Shown here in pieces: positions 1 through 8,920 of a stretch of DNA of 64,000 bases. Position 1 is the first letter of the stretch. Every line of letters begins with the position of its first letter. Source of the stretch: Vibrio sp. SS-MA-C1-2 (GTDB lineage Bacteria; Pseudomonadota; Gammaproteobacteria; Enterobacterales; Vibrionaceae). The notes beneath the pieces are model-generated. The model was not told where the DNA came from. It did no database searches and saw nothing but the letters and a program-made list of their open reading frames with translations. The position numbers and the translations under genes are program-made. The stretch lies in the NCBI RefSeq assembly GCF_021513135.1, contig NZ_CP090981.1:2232001-2296000 (forward strand), written 5' to 3'.

Positions 1-102
1 GCTCACACGTATGAGCGTACTGATCGTCCACGTGGTGAGTTCTTCCACACCAATTGGACAGGTACTGGCGGCGATACTGCATCAACAACGTACGATGTTT
101 AA
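1..102 (+). CDS. C-terminal end of an unidentified protein (partial)
   Basis: Frame 1 is open from the window edge to a TAA at 100-102 and encodes 33 residues, ending in STTYDV. It is followed by a strong hairpin terminator at 153-203, so it is very likely the true end of a gene that starts outside the window. I do not recognise the family from this tail alone. Confidence 0.6.
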   Translation, partial: AHTYERTDRPRGEFFHTNWTGTGGDTASTTYDV

Positions 103-152
103 TCACTCGCTAAAGTTTATGACTGTTTATTGTTAATAAATAGAAATTAACA

Positions 153-203
153 AAAAAGCCTCAATAACCTGATTCAAATATCAACGTTATTGAGGCTTTT
201 TAT
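153..203. terminator. Bidirectional rho-independent terminator
   Basis: The arms GCCTCAATAAC and GTTATTGAGGC form a perfect 11-bp stem. A-rich sequence precedes it and TTTTTATTT follows it, so it can terminate both the partial gene ending at 102 (+) and the convergent gene ending at 253 (-). Confidence 0.85.
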
Positions 204-252
204 TTGTCTGTTCTATTTACTTGAAGTCGAGACATTCAAAAAAGAAGATGAA

Positions 253-699
253 TCAGCTTAATGACAACGCTTGTTGCTTTTCAGTTTGATGATGAAGTAC
301 TTCACCATATAAACCTTTCTTGATCCACTCCACAACACCAGAATCACTCAATGAATAATAAGGGGCCATGGTCTCTTTTTGATAAATATAAATCCATGCC
401 TGATGTTGCTTACCTTGTGAATCAACAACTAGGCGCTGTTCGCGACAATAGACGGCAGGATGTTCTTCTAATTTATCTAATTCTGTAAAATCATTGACTC
501 GATAAAGCTCACCCACTAATCGGTTATTGCCATCAGGTGTTGCGGCAGGATAAAGTCCAACAGAAACCATATTAAAAATTGAATCACAACTTTCAACAGT
601 CGTAATAAACTCTGCTTGGTCATGATCTAATAAAAAATGGTTATGAAACCCTTGCTTCAATGAACCATAGACCATAATAAGATTTGAACTCATTAACAT
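253..699 (-). CDS. Gamma-glutamylcyclotransferase (GGCT)-like family protein
   Basis: The protein carries the family signature V-Y-G-S-L-K-Q-G close to its N-terminus, followed by the E-L-Y-R-V and L-D-x-L-E-x-H-P blocks typical of small AIG2/GGCT-like proteins. The family makes 5-oxoproline from gamma-glutamyl-amines or amino acids; the substrate here cannot be read from sequence. An open frame extends to 729, but a GGAG motif about 11 nt before the ATG at 699 and the usual distance from start to the YGSL motif favour 699. It is a single gene facing away from yddG and shares its 3' terminator with the gene at the window edge. Confidence 0.75.
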   Translation of the reverse strand: MLMSSNLIMVYGSLKQGFHNHFLLDHDQAEFITTVESCDSIFNMVSVGLYPAATPDGNNRLVGELYRVNDFTELDKLEEHPAVYCREQRLVVDSQGKQHQAWIYIYQKETMAPYYSLSDSGVVEWIKKGLYGEVLHHQTEKQQALSLS

Positions 700-996
700 T
701 ATATAAACCGCTCCAAACATTTCCATCACACTTTAATAATAAGTATAAAATCAACTGTATAGCATATTTGAAATCCAATCAAAAATGACACGAGAGAATT
801 ATTATCAGTGAGAAGTTATAAATAGGTATAGACGGCGATTATACACATACAGCGACAAATGAAACAAGTTTTATATTAACCACCAATAACCAAAATATAA
901 TTAAAATAAAAATCAAACAATTAGAACGTTCACACTTGCTAAGTAGTATTAACAAAGCGATAATTTGACGATAATAATAATAACTAAAGTTTATAT

Positions 997-1878
997 ATGC
1001 TTTCTTCTAAATATACTCTTGCCGGCATTGGTGCCATTATACTATGGAGTACCACCATTGCGTTTGTCCGTAGTGTGACAGAACAACTCGGGGCTATCGG
1101 GGGTTCGGCACTCATTTATACCGTCAGCTCAATTCTGTTAATCATGACGATTGGTTTGCCTAAAATAAGCTCTTTTCCAAAAAAGTATTTATTAATCGGA
1201 GGGGGATTATTCATCAGTTACGAAGTCTGTTTATCATTGGCACTAGGGCTTGCAAACTCACGTTCTCAAGCTGTCGAGATGGGGATAATTAATTACCTTT
1301 GGCCTTCATTAACTGTGGTATTCTCGTTATTAATTAGTCGTAAACCCATATCAATTCCCTTATTAATCGCTATTTTACTCTCTTTTTTTGGTGTTGCTTG
1401 GACCAGTAGTGGAGAAAACGGTTTATCATTTACTACGCTATTAAACAATTTTCAAAGTAACCCAATAAGCTATTCACTAGCATTAACCGGCGCATTTCTT
1501 TGGGCTATTTATTGCAATATTACTAAATATTTAGCTAACGGAAAAAATGCCATCACTTGGTTTTTTATTGGCACCGCAATTAGTTTATGGTTCAAATATT
1601 TAATCAGTGATGAGGCTGTAATGGTTTTCACTACCTCTGCTACGATTGACTTATTTCTAGCGGCTGCCGTCATGGCGGGAGGATATGCATTATGGAATGT
1701 CGCGATTATTCATGGAAATATGGTATTACTTGCTATCTTGTCTTACTTCACCCCATTGTTATCAACCCTATTCTCAGCTTATTTATTAAACCTAACATTG
1801 GGCATTATCTTTTGGCAAGGAGTATTGATGGTGACGATTGCCTCCCTACTCTGTTGGTTTCTGACTAGGAAAAAGTAG
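997..1878 (+). CDS. yddG: Aromatic amino acid exporter YddG (DMT/EamA family)
   Basis: A 293-residue, highly hydrophobic protein with about ten membrane segments and the same length as E. coli YddG. The N-terminal stretch (I-L-W-S-T, then G-x-I-G-G-S-A-L-I-Y, then S-Y-E-V-C-L-S-L-A-L-G and N-Y-L-W-P-S-L-T) matches the E. coli protein as I remember it almost block by block. The family exports aromatic amino acids and paraquat across the inner membrane. It stands alone and ends in its own terminator. Confidence 0.85.
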   Translation: MLSSKYTLAGIGAIILWSTTIAFVRSVTEQLGAIGGSALIYTVSSILLIMTIGLPKISSFPKKYLLIGGGLFISYEVCLSLALGLANSRSQAVEMGIINYLWPSLTVVFSLLISRKPISIPLLIAILLSFFGVAWTSSGENGLSFTTLLNNFQSNPISYSLALTGAFLWAIYCNITKYLANGKNAITWFFIGTAISLWFKYLISDEAVMVFTTSATIDLFLAAAVMAGGYALWNVAIIHGNMVLLAILSYFTPLLSTLFSAYLLNLTLGIIFWQGVLMVTIASLLCWFLTRKK

Positions 1879-1918
1879 AAAATTGAACAAAAGATAACCG
1901 AATAAAATTTTAGGCAAT

Positions 1919-1948
1919 AAAAAAGAGGTCAACTCTGACCTCTTCTTT
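1919..1948 (+). terminator. Rho-independent terminator of yddG
   Basis: AAGAGGTCA and TGACCTCTT form a perfect 9-bp stem with a 5-nt loop, followed by CTTT. It lies 40 nt after the yddG stop codon. Confidence 0.8.
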
Positions 1949-1998
1949 GCCGCATCCTGTACTGATAATATCCATATCAATGTCCATTTATTTTGTTG

Positions 1999-2100
1999 TT
2001 AAGCATCCATGTAAGATTGAATAATCATGTTGTCATAACGAAATCTCATACGCCATAACGCCATTCCTACATTGATACCAAGCTCTATCGTTTTCATCAT
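1999..2100 (-). CDS. Possible 33-residue small protein
   Basis: A short reading frame from a tandem ATG-ATG at 2100 to a TAA at 1999-2001, ending Q-S-Y-M-D-A. A TTGGAG ribosome-binding site lies about 4 nt before the first ATG, which is the main reason to list it. The product has no clear membrane helix and no recognisable domain. It occupies most of the 395-bp gap between yddG and the YejM-like gene. It could be chance; conservation in related genomes would decide. Confidence 0.35.
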   Translation of the reverse strand: MMKTIELGINVGMALWRMRFRYDNMIIQSYMDA

Positions 2101-2273
2101 TTCGCTCCAAAATCATAACCACTTCACATAACCATTAAAGTATAGAGTAAAAAATGTGATCTAGTTAAAAAACTAGAAAAAAATAATAGCAAATATATAT
2201 GTGTAATTTTTCAATTACTGAAGACCAGTTCTAATGTTATAATCTAGGCAATTTAATAATATTGGATTTAGAA

Positions 2274-4097
2274 ATGTTTAAAAAAAATCAAGGGATTAGT
2301 ACTTATTTTGTAGTGAATAGTATCATTGCGATGCTAATATCCCTAAGATACTTCTATTTTATGCCTCAGATACCAAATGACTTTTTGGGTATTGTTTTTG
2401 TTGGTGTATCGATCATTGGTCAAATGGCTATATTTACGCTTTTAGCATTTATAGTCACTTCACCTATTTTACTTTTAAAAAATAAAATACAAAAAATATT
2501 AATACCAGTTATTACAACATTATTATTATCCCTCTTGATCATCGACACTTTGGTATTTGCGCAATATCGTTTTCATATAAATGCAATCGTTCTTGAACTA
2601 GTTCTATCAGGAGATGTTGTAGATTTTCCATTATCAACTATATTTACCGTAATCTCATCAATTGTAAGTATTCTTATTATTCAATACCTATTATTTTCTT
2701 ATTGTACTAAAAAGAACACAAAGAAATCTGTCTTAAGACTATTTATTAGCCTTTCAATTGTTAGTTTACTTCTTACTCATGGCTTACATATTTGGGCAGC
2801 AGCGAATGCATTTCAGCCAATTACAACCTCGAAGCAATACCTACCTCTATTCTATCCTGCAACTTCTAATAAGTTAATGAAAAAATACGGCTTTATAAAT
2901 GAGAAAGCATTACAAGAATCACAGGCGTTAAAAATTTCGAAATCAAATAATCTTCATTATCCATTAAAACCATTAGATAAAGAAGAACCTAAAAATAAAT
3001 TAAATATTATGCTTATCGTTATAGACTCTTGGAGGTACGATACTTTCAATAAAGACAACACTCCAACAATATATGATCTAGCAAAGAATTCGTGGGTTTT
3101 TAACAATCAAATTTCAACGGGTAATGCAACAAGAACGGGGATATTTGGACTTTTTTATGGCCTACCAGGTACATACTGGCATTCATTTTTAGCAAACCAA
3201 GAGTCGCCACTTTTAATTGATAGACTACAAGAATTAGACTATAACCTCGGAATTTTTGCATCAGCAAAATTGACAAAACCAGAGTTTAACCAGACCGTTT
3301 TTAAGAATATTAATCACTTAAGGATTAGATCGGAGGGAAAAACTCCATCTGAAAGGGATATTAATTTAACGAATGATTGGATAAACTGGTATAAATCTCA
3401 ACCAGAGAATCAATCAAAATTCTCTTTTTTATTTTATGATGCGCCACATGGTTATGATGCCCCAAAGGATTATAAACAGGTATATAAACCAGCTGCAGAA
3501 AATATAGATTATTTAGCATTAAATAATGATTATAATGTCACACCATTATTTAACCGGTATAAAAATAGTGTCCATTTTGTTGATAATGAAATTGAAAAAG
3601 TAATTAAAACAGTAAAGCAATCCGGTGATTTTGAAAATACAGTATTTATTATAACCGGGGATCATGCTCAAGAATTAAATGATAATAAATTAAATTATTG
3701 GGGACATAATAGCAATTATACAAATGCACAAATACACATCCCTTTAATTATTAAATCACCAACTCTAAAAGGAAAGGTTAATCCTTGGAATAAAGGTTAC
3801 TTTACTTCACATTATGATTTAGCTCCAACTTTAATGAAAAATATTTTAGGTGTAAAAAGCTCAATCCATGATTATTCTACAGGTATTGACTTATTTACTA
3901 ACCCTATTGATAGAAAATGGTTAATATCAGCAAAATATAGTGGATATGCGATTATAAATAAAACAAGTATCTTGGAAGTTAATGGTTTAGGTCAATCAAC
4001 CTTAATGGATAGAACTAATCATAATAATCCAGATTTAAAGAAAAATTACAAACAAATTAATGAAGCATTAAAAATGATAAGTGCTTATAATCAATAG
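2274..4097 (+). CDS. YejM/PbgA-like inner-membrane protein (DUF3413 + sulfatase-fold domain)
   Basis: The N-terminal ~190 residues hold about five membrane helices and the C-terminal ~370 residues a periplasmic alkaline-phosphatase/sulfatase-fold domain. The helix region and the block S-x-G-N-A-T-R-T-G-I-F-G-L-F-Y-G align well with E. coli YejM/PbgA (LapC), which senses LPS and regulates LpxC turnover. Unlike the E. coli protein as I remember it, this one keeps a metal-site pattern: V-I-D-S-W-R-Y-D, I-T-G-D-H-A-Q-E and W-G-H-N-S. I chose the ATG at 2274 over a TTG at 2262. It heads the LPS locus and overlaps no gene. It could be the LapC orthologue or a phosphoethanolamine-type transferase paralogue acting on core LPS. 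Confidence 0.7.
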   Translation: MFKKNQGISTYFVVNSIIAMLISLRYFYFMPQIPNDFLGIVFVGVSIIGQMAIFTLLAFIVTSPILLLKNKIQKILIPVITTLLLSLLIIDTLVFAQYRFHINAIVLELVLSGDVVDFPLSTIFTVISSIVSILIIQYLLFSYCTKKNTKKSVLRLFISLSIVSLLLTHGLHIWAAANAFQPITTSKQYLPLFYPATSNKLMKKYGFINEKALQESQALKISKSNNLHYPLKPLDKEEPKNKLNIMLIVIDSWRYDTFNKDNTPTIYDLAKNSWVFNNQISTGNATRTGIFGLFYGLPGTYWHSFLANQESPLLIDRLQELDYNLGIFASAKLTKPEFNQTVFKNINHLRIRSEGKTPSERDINLTNDWINWYKSQPENQSKFSFLFYDAPHGYDAPKDYKQVYKPAAENIDYLALNNDYNVTPLFNRYKNSVHFVDNEIEKVIKTVKQSGDFENTVFIITGDHAQELNDNKLNYWGHNSNYTNAQIHIPLIIKSPTLKGKVNPWNKGYFTSHYDLAPTLMKNILGVKSSIHDYSTGIDLFTNPIDRKWLISAKYSGYAIINKTSILEVNGLGQSTLMDRTNHNNPDLKKNYKQINEALKMISAYNQ

Positions 4098-4110
4098 GAT
4101 CAACAATAAT

Positions 4111-5204
4111 ATGAAAAATAGTAAAAATATAGCTATAGCTATTGATAGTTTGAACGGAGGTGGAGCACAAAAAGTAATGCTTTCACTGGCTGAAGATCTT
4201 TTAAAACTAGGTCACAATATTCATTTTTTAATAATGAAAAATGAAATTGACTACACGATCTGTAAAGATATTCATACTCACCTTTGCTTAATACACAATA
4301 AAAACAAATTCAATAGCCTTTTCAACATCAATAAGGTTGTTGATGAAGTAAAATCAAATATATCTAAAATAGAAGATTCATACGGAAAATTTGATTTAGT
4401 TATTTCTAATTTAGACCGAACAAACCTGATTATGTCTAAATTACAAATTGAAAATATATTTTTTGTTGTTCACGCTTCTGTTAATGAGGAATTAAAAAGA
4501 AGAGCTAAATTAGGTCCAATACAATATTATAAAAAGCTTCGTTGCAAAAAAGCGCTTAATGGAAAAAAGTAATTACTGTTTCAAAAGGAATTGCTAATGA
4601 AATTATCAGTAATAACGTATTTAAACCAGAGAGTATACAAACAATTTACAATCCTTTTGATATTAAATCTATAAAAATGAAAGCTGATGAGATTAATAGT
4701 GAAATCCCTAAAGGGGATTATCTCATCCACATTGGCCGATTTGTCAAACAAAAAAGGCACGATATATTATTTCAAGCTATTGCGAACATGGAGAATAAAT
4801 TACCGGTTGTAATACTTTGCCATAAACCTGAAAAAGCAATGGCGCTTGCTAAAAAATTTAATATTGAAGATAGATTAATATTTCCATCATTTCAAAAAAA
4901 TCCATATCCATGGATTAAAAATGCTAAGGCTTTATTATTGAGCTCAGATTTTGAAGGCTTACCAACTGTATTAATTGAATCGTTAATCTGTGATACGCCT
5001 GTAGTCAGTACCGATTGTCCGCATGGGCCTAAAGAAATATTATTAAATGAACAAGAAGAATTTCTTGTTCATAGAGAAAATTTCGTGAATTTAGCACTAA
5101 AAACAGATAAAATATTAAAACAGCCACCAAATATCAAAAATGCAAAGATATTAGATTTAGTAACTGCTGATAATATATCGAGACAATACTTAAATCTTAT
5201 CTAA
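4111..5204 (+). pseudogene. Family 4 glycosyltransferase split by a -1 frameshift
   Basis: The first frame (ATG 4111 to TAA 4570-4572) encodes the N-terminal Rossmann half with S-L-N-G-G-G-A-Q-K-V. A second frame, re-entered by stepping back one base at the A-run 4563-4568, continues directly into V-I-T-V-S-K-G and encodes the donor-binding half with I-G-R-F-V-K-Q-K-R and the GT4 acidic motif S-D-F-E-G-L-P-T-V-L-I-E. The reconstituted protein is about 364 residues and is a clear paralogue of the intact 355-residue GT4 at 5452-6519, which confirms that the halves belong together. It probably adds a sugar to the LPS outer core. The shift may be a mutation, a homopolymer sequencing error, or programmed slippage, since the site is A AAA AAG. 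Confidence 0.8.
4563..4569 (+). other. A AAA AAG slippery heptamer at the frameshift point
   Basis: In the upstream reading frame the codons are GGA AAA AAG TAA, so the heptamer A AAA AAG sits in exactly the register used by -1 programmed frameshift sites such as dnaX. A -1 slip enters the frame that completes the glycosyltransferase. Immediately downstream, ATTACTG (4572-4578) and CAGTAAT can form a weak 7-bp stem with a ~28-nt loop. Whether this is functional is unknown. Confidence 0.45.
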
Positions 5205-5405
5205 AATATTTATAGGCTGGATTTAAGTATTAAAATATTGATAAGTACCTCGCTAGTTATACATTCTTTTAATAGTATTAGTGAGGTATTATCAAATTAC
5301 TTTTAGATATATTATCCCTCAGTTTTTTATTTATGTTATAGACATAGAATTATTAGAAAAGCACATATATACTCTTTAATTTTCACAAATTGATACATTA
5401 TTTTT

Positions 5406-5433
5406 ATTACGAAGAACAGTCGTTCTTCGTAAT
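5406..5433. repeat. Perfect 12-bp inverted repeat between convergent genes
   Basis: ATTACGAAGAAC and GTTCTTCGTAAT pair perfectly around a 4-nt AGTC loop, in the gap between the convergent glycosyltransferase genes. Neither strand has a good U-run after the stem, so it may be a non-canonical bidirectional terminator. Confidence 0.65.
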
Positions 5434-5451
5434 ATAGTGGTTAGTATTTAT

Positions 5452-6519
5452 CTAATCCATTAGCTTTAAATATTGTTCAACTATAACATCCCCTCTGAAC
5501 ATATTTAAATCATCTAAATTTATTAAAGGCGGCTTTAATAAACATTCATCAGTCTTCTTAGCTAACATGTTATAATCACCAACTGAGACCAAAAAGTTCT
5601 TCTGATTATTTATTAATAACTCACTTGGTCCATATGGACAATCAGTACTTATAACAGGAGTTCCACAGATTAAAGACTCTGCAATTACAAGACCGAAACC
5701 TTCAAAATCTGATGATAAGAGCATCAACTCGGCATTAGCAATCCAATTATATGGATTATCTTGAAAACCAGGAAGAATCACTCTTTCTTCGACATTGTAT
5801 TTTTTTGCTAACGTAAATGCCTTTTTATTATTATTCGTTAATATAACTAATTTAAGATTATTCTTCATTGATTTTATAGCTTTGAACAAAACATCTAGTC
5901 TTTTTTGTTTTGTCACTCGACCAATATAAATCATATAAGGTTCAGTTGGAATCACCGGATTTTCTATAATCATTCTTTTATGAATTAAATCAATATCTAA
6001 TGGATTATAGATAGTTTGAATGCTTTTACTTTTTAACCATTTATATCCTGTTAATTCCTTTTCTAAACCTTTAGATACTGTTATTAGCTTCTTATCTCTT
6101 AATGCATGTATTTTTTTAATTTTTCTATATAGATGGACTGGTCCTCTTTTTGCTTCCATAATAAATTCTTCTTTTAATGCACAATGACAAAAGAAGTAAA
6201 CATTTGTTAACTCACAATGAGAAACAATAAGATCACAATCGGTTGAATTACATAAAAAAAGATCAAAAGTACCTATGCTTTTTTCAAAAAATTCTATTTC
6301 TTTTTTTAACTTATCAACTTTACTACTAGTTGACTCTTTTTTTATAAAATTCAAATAATGTACATTAACATTACTAGGAATTGAAAATAGTCCTCTATCT
6401 TCAAAAAGAAATAAATGTACATCACATCCAAAATTAGACAGCAAGTCTGCTTGAGTGAGAGCAGCTTTAACTGTACCATTTTCTAATAAATTATGGCAAA
6501 ATATTGCAACTCTTTTCAT
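5452..6519 (-). CDS. Family 4 glycosyltransferase (LPS core)
   Basis: A 355-residue GT-B fold enzyme. The N-terminal half has H-N-L-L-E-N-G-T-V-K-A-A in the acceptor domain. The C-terminal half shows I-G-R-V-T-K-Q-K-R-L-D and S-S-D-F-E-G-F-G-L-V-I-A-E-S, the GT4 nucleotide-sugar site. It is closely similar to the broken gene at 4111-5204, pointing to duplication followed by inversion. Its start overlaps the end of the GT25 gene upstream by 4 nt, so the two are co-translated. It is a cytoplasmic-face enzyme probably acting on lipid A-core; sugar and linkage are not predictable. Confidence 0.85.
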   Translation of the reverse strand: MKRVAIFCHNLLENGTVKAALTQADLLSNFGCDVHLFLFEDRGLFSIPSNVNVHYLNFIKKESTSSKVDKLKKEIEFFEKSIGTFDLFLCNSTDCDLIVSHCELTNVYFFCHCALKEEFIMEAKRGPVHLYRKIKKIHALRDKKLITVSKGLEKELTGYKWLKSKSIQTIYNPLDIDLIHKRMIIENPVIPTEPYMIYIGRVTKQKRLDVLFKAIKSMKNNLKLVILTNNNKKAFTLAKKYNVEERVILPGFQDNPYNWIANAELMLLSSDFEGFGLVIAESLICGTPVISTDCPYGPSELLINNQKNFLVSVGDYNMLAKKTDECLLKPPLINLDDLNMFRGDVIVEQYLKLMD

Positions 6520-7247
6520 CTAAATTTCAACCTTAAATATGTTAATCTTTTGGCTTCTCTTTTAATCTTTTGTAAAAAGGAAATTTTAACTTTTTCGTCT
6601 AATACTCTCCCATTATCTAAATCACTTTTAAAACTTCCATTATTCTTATACAGTTTATAATCTTGTATGCAAACTGCTGGATAAATTTGGTAACATTGGA
6701 TATCTTTATTTAAAATAAGATCTTCAAAAATAACCTTATCAATCGGTTTTAATAATAAACTTTTAGACAATATTCTTAAAACCTTTTTTGCAGCAGATAA
6801 AGTAATTATATATCCAGCCGCACCAAGATGACGTGATTTTAATTTATATAAAGAATGATGATTAAACTTTGTTTTTTTCGAAACCCTGACTCGTTTGTTG
6901 AACATCTCTAATTTTAGAATATCAATGCCGATAGGAATACTAGTAATATTATTAAATATATGTTGAACATCATGACCTATATGTACATCATCTTCAAAAA
7001 TTGCAGCTATTTTAATGTCTTTTTGTATCATATTTTTATATATTTCGATATGACTAAAAAAGCATGACAGTTCTAAATCACTCATTCCAATTTCACATGT
7101 AAAATTATTTTCCTTTATTAGTATTTCATTGTGATTAGGTTCAATCGCGTCAAAAAAGTCAAAATGAATATTAGCACGCTCAAATTCCTTACATATATGT
7201 AATCTTCTTTCTGTATTTCTTTTTAAACTAATCACGTAACTTTTCAT
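6516..7247 (-). CDS. Glycosyltransferase family 25 (LPS biosynthesis)
   Basis: The 243-residue protein begins M-K-S-Y-V-I-S-L-K-R-N-T-E-R-R and contains the GT25 pattern C-F-F-S-H-I-E-I-Y followed by I-A-A-I-F-E-D-D-V, the acidic metal or donor motif, and G-A-A-G-Y-I-I. GT25 proteins such as LgtB/LpsA add galactose or other hexoses to LPS core. It is the first gene of a two-gene minus-strand unit with the GT4 at 5452-6519. Confidence 0.85.
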   Translation of the reverse strand: MKSYVISLKRNTERRLHICKEFERANIHFDFFDAIEPNHNEILIKENNFTCEIGMSDLELSCFFSHIEIYKNMIQKDIKIAAIFEDDVHIGHDVQHIFNNITSIPIGIDILKLEMFNKRVRVSKKTKFNHHSLYKLKSRHLGAAGYIITLSAAKKVLRILSKSLLLKPIDKVIFEDLILNKDIQCYQIYPAVCIQDYKLYKNNGSFKSDLDNGRVLDEKVKISFLQKIKREAKRLTYLRLKFR

Positions 7248-7726
7248 AATAATTTCATCTCAACTTAAACCAAAGCATCGTTATATCTTACTAATAAATA
7301 AACTAATTTCTTTTTCCTGCACTTTAACCATACCTTAATTATGATATCAGTAATTTTATTTCTAAATTACGAAAAATGGAACCATAATAGACATAACGCC
7401 ATCACATCGAAGTCAATAATTATCATTAATTTTTTCAAAAATTTTCCCTAGATTAATAACAACCATTAAATTATCTAATATATCATTATATCGTTAATTA
7501 TAAAATGTTTCGAGTGATTTTAGTTGAAGACTACACAATATTAATACCAATTAATCACTATTTAAAATATGTAACTAGATGAATACTTTTATTCATAATC
7601 TACCGATTAATACTTTATCTTAAAAAATCTAGAAATCAGACAAATGATTGTATGATACTCACTTATACGAAGGTAAATTAGACTCTGCATTTAGTAATCA
7701 TTATTCTCTTTGAAAAACCGATTTGA

Positions 7727-7750
7727 TAGCTTATTTTAATAAATAAGCTA
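7727..7750. repeat. Perfect 10-bp inverted repeat
   Basis: TAGCTTATTT and AAATAAGCTA pair perfectly around TAAT in non-coding DNA. It is only A/T-rich and lacks a flanking U-run, so an operator or a second weak terminator are both possible. Confidence 0.45.
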
Positions 7751-7772
7751 AAATGGCATATTAGTAAAAAAT

Positions 7773-7829
7773 AATTAGTCTATCCACTCGAAATATATAA
7801 AGAGTTGAATTTTCCAGATCAGACTAATT
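7773..7829 (-). terminator. Probable terminator of the GT9-ligase operon
   Basis: On the minus strand AATTAGTCT pairs with AGACTAATT, with an inner CAACTC/GAGTG stem, and the structure is followed by ATTTTTT. It lies about 27 nt after the stop of the GT9 gene. Confidence 0.55.
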
Positions 7830-7855
7830 CTATTCTTTATATAAACATAAAAGGA

Positions 7856-8905
7856 CTAATTTTTAAGTATACGATTCCTTGCGGATACTAAGTGCATCCA
7901 TTTAAAGTCATGGACAAGTGTATGTTTAGTTTTACCCTTTCTTTTATTAAAAATCACTTCAGAACGACTAGCTAATGGAGCCCACTCTTCATAATTGCGA
8001 TTATATTCACTATAAATAGCTATAGTAGGACAATTTATTGCACTAGCTAAATGTACAACTGCTGTATCCGGTGTAAAACAAATACTTGCTTGTGATAATA
8101 TAGATAAAGTCACCTCAAAAGAAGGGGCTAAATTTGGTAGAATCACACGTTCAGATGAGAAGTAAGATTGAATAAATCTTAATTCATTTACTTTTCCAGG
8201 TGTTGGAATTAATACTAAATTATCGTCTGGAAACTCTTGTAACCAATTACTTATTAGCTCTATCGCAGATTTATTATCAAATTGACGGTATTTCACTGCA
8301 CCATATAGGTTTATTGCTATAACGTTCCTAAAACTCTGAAATGGCAAAGATACTAAATTGTTATCATAAGGAATTAGAGGTATACAAGGTAATATATTCT
8401 CATTGATAAATAATTTCGCTGCAGCTAAGTATCTGTCTCTAAAGTGAATGTTACTTTTATCAATATTTACATTAAAAATTTTTAATGATTCTTTATCATA
8501 ACCTATATTATATCGAGAATTTAAATTATGTAATCCAAATAAACCCTTAACACCAATACCTGATGCTAACTCAATAATAGCATCATATTTTCCATCAAGT
8601 TTCGATAATTCATTAGCAGTTTCGTGCTCTCTATTTTTACAAAGAACCGTATTACAACCTGTAGCCTTGCTGAGCCAGTCAATTGTGGTGGAGGTTCCAA
8701 TAACAGTAACCTCAATATCTGGTCTATACGTATGTATTGCATTTATAAATAAACCAGACATAATACTATCACCCAATTTATTATCCCAACGAAGAATTGC
8801 GATAGACTTTATATTTTTTAATACATTCAAATCACCTATAGGTTTATTCATAAAGATACTATATAACCTCAACTTCAAATGTTTTTTAATTTTATTTAGT
8901 AACAT
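7856..8905 (-). CDS. Glycosyltransferase family 9 (heptosyltransferase-like)
   Basis: A 349-residue protein with A-I-L-R-W-D-N-K-L-G-D near residue 37, the ADP-heptose-transferase family N-terminal motif, then T-P-G-K near the middle and F-T-P-D-T-A-V-V-H-L-A-S, the GT9 donor-site signature. The family transfers heptose to Kdo or heptose of the LPS inner core. Outer-core paralogues can use other sugars. It lies 15 nt downstream of the O-antigen ligase gene in the same operon. Confidence 0.85.
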   Translation of the reverse strand: MLLNKIKKHLKLRLYSIFMNKPIGDLNVLKNIKSIAILRWDNKLGDSIMSGLFINAIHTYRPDIEVTVIGTSTTIDWLSKATGCNTVLCKNREHETANELSKLDGKYDAIIELASGIGVKGLFGLHNLNSRYNIGYDKESLKIFNVNIDKSNIHFRDRYLAAAKLFINENILPCIPLIPYDNNLVSLPFQSFRNVIAINLYGAVKYRQFDNKSAIELISNWLQEFPDDNLVLIPTPGKVNELRFIQSYFSSERVILPNLAPSFEVTLSILSQASICFTPDTAVVHLASAINCPTIAIYSEYNRNYEEWAPLASRSEVIFNKRKGKTKHTLVHDFKWMHLVSARNRILKN

Positions 8906-8920
8906 ATCTTGTCCAATCCA

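Larger units (their letters stand above)
7248..7855. other. 608-bp AT-rich gap inside the LPS locus
   Basis: No convincing reading frame on either strand. It holds a perfect inverted repeat at 7727-7750 and a hairpin followed by a T-run at 7773-7829. The rest is A+T-rich and probably contains the promoter of the minus-strand GT25-GT4 pair. Confidence 0.5.

Noticed and set aside
5406-5433. The inverted repeat as a canonical rho-independent terminator
   Set aside because: The stem is good, but no U-run follows on either strand; listed as an inverted repeat only.
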